DNA of 64,000 bases from contig NZ_DLNQ01000008.1 in assembly GCF_002479495.1 (NCBI RefSeq), forward strand, positions 98,900 through 162,899. Direction: 5' to 3'. Source of the stretch: Brevundimonas sp. UBA7506. GTDB lineage: Bacteria > Pseudomonadota > Alphaproteobacteria > Caulobacterales > Caulobacteraceae. Numbering within the stretch: position 1 is the first letter of the stretch; each line of letters begins with the position of its first letter. This document shows positions 62,544-64,000 of this stretch, piece by piece. A model generated the notes under the pieces. The model saw only the letters and a list, made by a program, of their open reading frames with translations, made no database searches and was not told the origin of the DNA. Position numbers and translations under genes: made by a program.

Positions 62544-63341
62544 TCAGCCCCCCGTAAATTCCCCCGGCCGCTTCTCCAGCACCGCCGTCACGCCCTCGAT
62601 GTGGTCCTCGGTCAGATGGGCCAAGGCCTGCATGGCGGCGGACAGTTCGAGCATCTGATCAAAATTCATGTCGCGGCCCTGACGCAGCAGGCTCTTGGCC
62701 ATGCGCAGGGCTTGGGGCGGTTGAGCCGCGATCTGGGCGGCGGTGGCCATGGCCTCGTCCATCAGGGTCTCATGCGGGACCACGCGGTTGACCAGACCCC
62801 ATTCAGCCGCCGTCTCGGCGTCGATGGCGCGGGCGGTGAACAGCATCTCGGCGGCGCGGACATAGCCCACGTTGCGCGGCAGCAGCCAGGATCCGCCGTC
62901 GCCCGGAATGATGCCCAGCTTCATGAAGGGCACGCCGAAGCTGGCGCGGTCCGAGGCGATACGGATGTCGCCCAGGCCGGCGATATCGCAGCCCAGCCCC
63001 ATGGCCGGACCATTGACGGCGGCGATCAGCGGAACCTCGAGCCCGTAGAGCGAGCGGACGATGCGGTGGACGACGCGGCGATAGCGCTCGCGGATGGCGG
63101 CGCCCGAACCCTCGAACAGGTCGCGGCGGTCCTTCATGGCCTTGAGGTCGCCGCCCGCCGAGAATGCGCGCCCCGCCCCCGTCATGACCACGCAGCGGAT
63201 CGACGGGTCGGCGTTGACCGTCTCGCAGGCCGTCGCGAAGGCCTCGCCGTCTTCCAGATCCGGCAGGGCGTTCAACCGGTCGGGCCGGGTCAGGGTCCAG
63301 ACCATGACCGCGCCTTTGCGCTCCTCGACGATCAGACCCAT
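62544..63341 (-). CDS. Enoyl-CoA hydratase/isomerase family protein
   Basis: This 265-residue crotonase-fold enzyme has RAFSAGGDLKAMKDR (oxyanion hole and CoA loop, about 64-78), AAVNGPAMGLGCDIAGLGDI (second oxyanion segment, about 114-133) and GIIPGDGGSWLLPRNVG, with Asp rather than Glu at a usual catalytic position, which suggests a non-canonical substrate. ATG 63341 follows AGGGAG. It could hydrate or isomerise an acyl-CoA in fatty acid or aromatic acid breakdown. No neighbouring acyl-CoA gene is seen. Confidence 0.9.
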   Translation of the reverse strand: MGLIVEERKGAVMVWTLTRPDRLNALPDLEDGEAFATACETVNADPSIRCVVMTGAGRAFSAGGDLKAMKDRRDLFEGSGAAIRERYRRVVHRIVRSLYGLEVPLIAAVNGPAMGLGCDIAGLGDIRIASDRASFGVPFMKLGIIPGDGGSWLLPRNVGYVRAAEMLFTARAIDAETAAEWGLVNRVVPHETLMDEAMATAAQIAAQPPQALRMAKSLLRQGRDMNFDQMLELSAAMQALAHLTEDHIEGVTAVLEKRPGEFTGG

Positions 63342-63413
63342 GGCGATGCTCCCTTTGATGCTGCCGCCGGTTTCAGCGGGGCGACGCGCCAAGGCAAGAG
63401 CGGAATTGAAAAA

Positions 63414-63434
63414 CCCCGGTCGTTCTGACCGGGG
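63414..63434 (-). terminator. Rho-independent terminator of the 52-aa gene
   Basis: CCCCGGTC (63414-63421) and GACCGGGG (63427-63434) form an 8-bp stem with a GTTCT loop. On the minus strand it is followed by a run of T (from AAAAA at 63409-63413). It lies 28 nt past the stop of the small minus-strand gene. Confidence 0.85.
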
Positions 63435-63462
63435 CTTGCGGTTGGATCGTTCGGTCTCGCGA

Positions 63463-63621
63463 CTACGCGCGCGGCCGTTTGATCGTTATGGGCACGAAGT
63501 TGGAAGGATGACTGACCACGCGGTTGTTCGCGTTGTTCATCTGCTTCGTGTTCACCAGCATCCCGCCCCAGAGGGCGAAGGACATCATGGCGTGCTGGAG
63601 GTTGCGCTCCTTGTCGTTCAT
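63463..63621 (-). CDS. Small hypothetical protein (52 aa)
   Basis: This short gene starts MNDKERNLQHAMMSFALWGG; the ATG at 63621 follows AGGAGA by about 8 nt. The N-terminal half is a mildly hydrophobic helix (MMSFALWGGMLVNTK). The middle is Asn-rich (QMNNANNRVVSHPSNF), and the end is basic (ITIKRPRA). A proper terminator directly follows, supporting expression as a single-gene unit. No family is recognised. It is missed by long-ORF searches because a spurious frame covers it on the other strand. Confidence 0.7.
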   Translation of the reverse strand: MNDKERNLQHAMMSFALWGGMLVNTKQMNNANNRVVSHPSNFVPITIKRPRA

Positions 63622-63787
63622 TTTTGGCGTCTCCTTTCGCTGAACGATGAAAGAAGACGCGTCGTGCTTTTCGGGAATCTCACCGTCATAGTCGTTTCGC
63701 GTCAGCAGCCTAGATAGCTCCGCTTGGTTAAAAAGTCAAGATTTTGGTCCGAAGTCGGACTTATTGTAGTTTGAACGTCACAAAATC

Positions 63788-64000
63788 ATGAGCCAGCAAG
63801 CCGCCCCCTCTCCTGCCCGGCCGCCGCGTGCGATCGCTACGCCCTGCGTCATGGTCTGCACCGTGGACGGGGCGTCGGGTCTGTGCCTGGGCTGCTTTCG
63901 CACCCTGCCCGAAATCGCGACCTGGAGCCGGATGAGCGACGGGGAACGGACGAAGATCATGGATGAGCTGGAGGGGCGCAAAAGCTTGATCGATCCGGCT
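63788..64000 (+). CDS. DUF1289-family protein, 5' part
   Basis: This is the first 71 residues of a small Cys-rich protein running off the window. The family pattern is visible: TPCVMVCTVDGASGLCLGCF, then RTLPEIATWSRMSDGERTKI, that is C-x3-C-x8-C-x2-C then R-T-x2-E-I-x2-W-x2-M. The four Cys probably bind a metal or iron-sulfur centre. Function is unknown. A GTCCGA / TCGGAC dyad at 63747-63760 lies 28 bp upstream and may be in its promoter. Confidence 0.85.
   Translation, partial: MSQQAAPSPARPPRAIATPCVMVCTVDGASGLCLGCFRTLPEIATWSRMSDGERTKIMDELEGRKSLIDPA

Overview
The window is high-GC bacterial chromosome. Gene content and style point to an alphaproteobacterium of the Caulobacteraceae, most likely Brevundimonas or a close relative. 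The reasons are two tandem S46 dipeptidyl-peptidases, a sugar-type TonB-dependent receptor, a uvrC / carbonic anhydrase / pgsA block, and many ATGA, GTGA and TGATG overlaps between adjacent genes. This placement is an inference from content, not from a database search.

Region 1 (1-8.5 kb) is accessory and scarred. It holds a PhzF-family 3' end, an IS3 transposase remnant, an MBL-fold hydrolase, a GlxA-type regulator divergent from a glutathione transferase, and a second copy of that regulator's 5' end and promoter placed in front of a MAPEG gene. These are followed by a CPBP protease / GNAT pair, a small secreted Rap1a/Tai-like protein, a wrecked alpha/beta hydrolase and two small unknown genes.

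Region 2 (about 8.6-18.6 kb) is a mobile island. It has a minus-strand, translationally coupled operon tnsA - tnsB/tniA - tnsC/tniB - tniQ (Tn7/Tn5053-like). Beside it is a large YobI/KAP-like P-loop NTPase gene with an open frame of more than 1,100 codons but no Walker A end.

Region 3 (18.7-22.3 kb) holds a second GlxA-type regulator divergent from a DJ-1/PfpI protein and a GNAT-HAD fusion, followed by a repeat-rich spacer.

Region 4 (22.3-35.5 kb) looks like a sugar-acid utilisation locus: alpha-ketoglutaric semialdehyde dehydrogenase, KdgD, a LysR regulator, a type-B carboxylesterase, an SGNH esterase, an unrecognised Tat-exported protein, an ACS-type MFS transporter and a TonB receptor. 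The receptor, secreted esterases, transporter and the last two steps to 2-oxoglutarate fit uptake and breakdown of an esterified uronate- or aldarate-containing carbohydrate.

Region 5 (35.6-43 kb) holds a FemAB-like acyltransferase with TPRs, a secreted HExxH protein and a dicarboxylate symporter. It also has a coupled three-gene operon: a StlD/DarB-family ketosynthase, a haem-oxygenase-like diiron protein and an unknown protein. This is the best candidate here for an undescribed pathway.

Region 6 (43-64 kb) is mostly core: uvrB, two small membrane proteins, a pterin cluster (two FolB-like genes, a FolM-like reductase, a PTPS/QueD protein and a 26-residue membrane peptide), NUDIX, uvrC, carbonic anhydrase and pgsA. 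It continues with two S46 peptidases set among long inverted repeats, a DevBCA-type exporter, an enoyl-CoA hydratase, a 52-residue gene with its own terminator and the start of a DUF1289 gene. I saw no rRNA, tRNA or CRISPR array.
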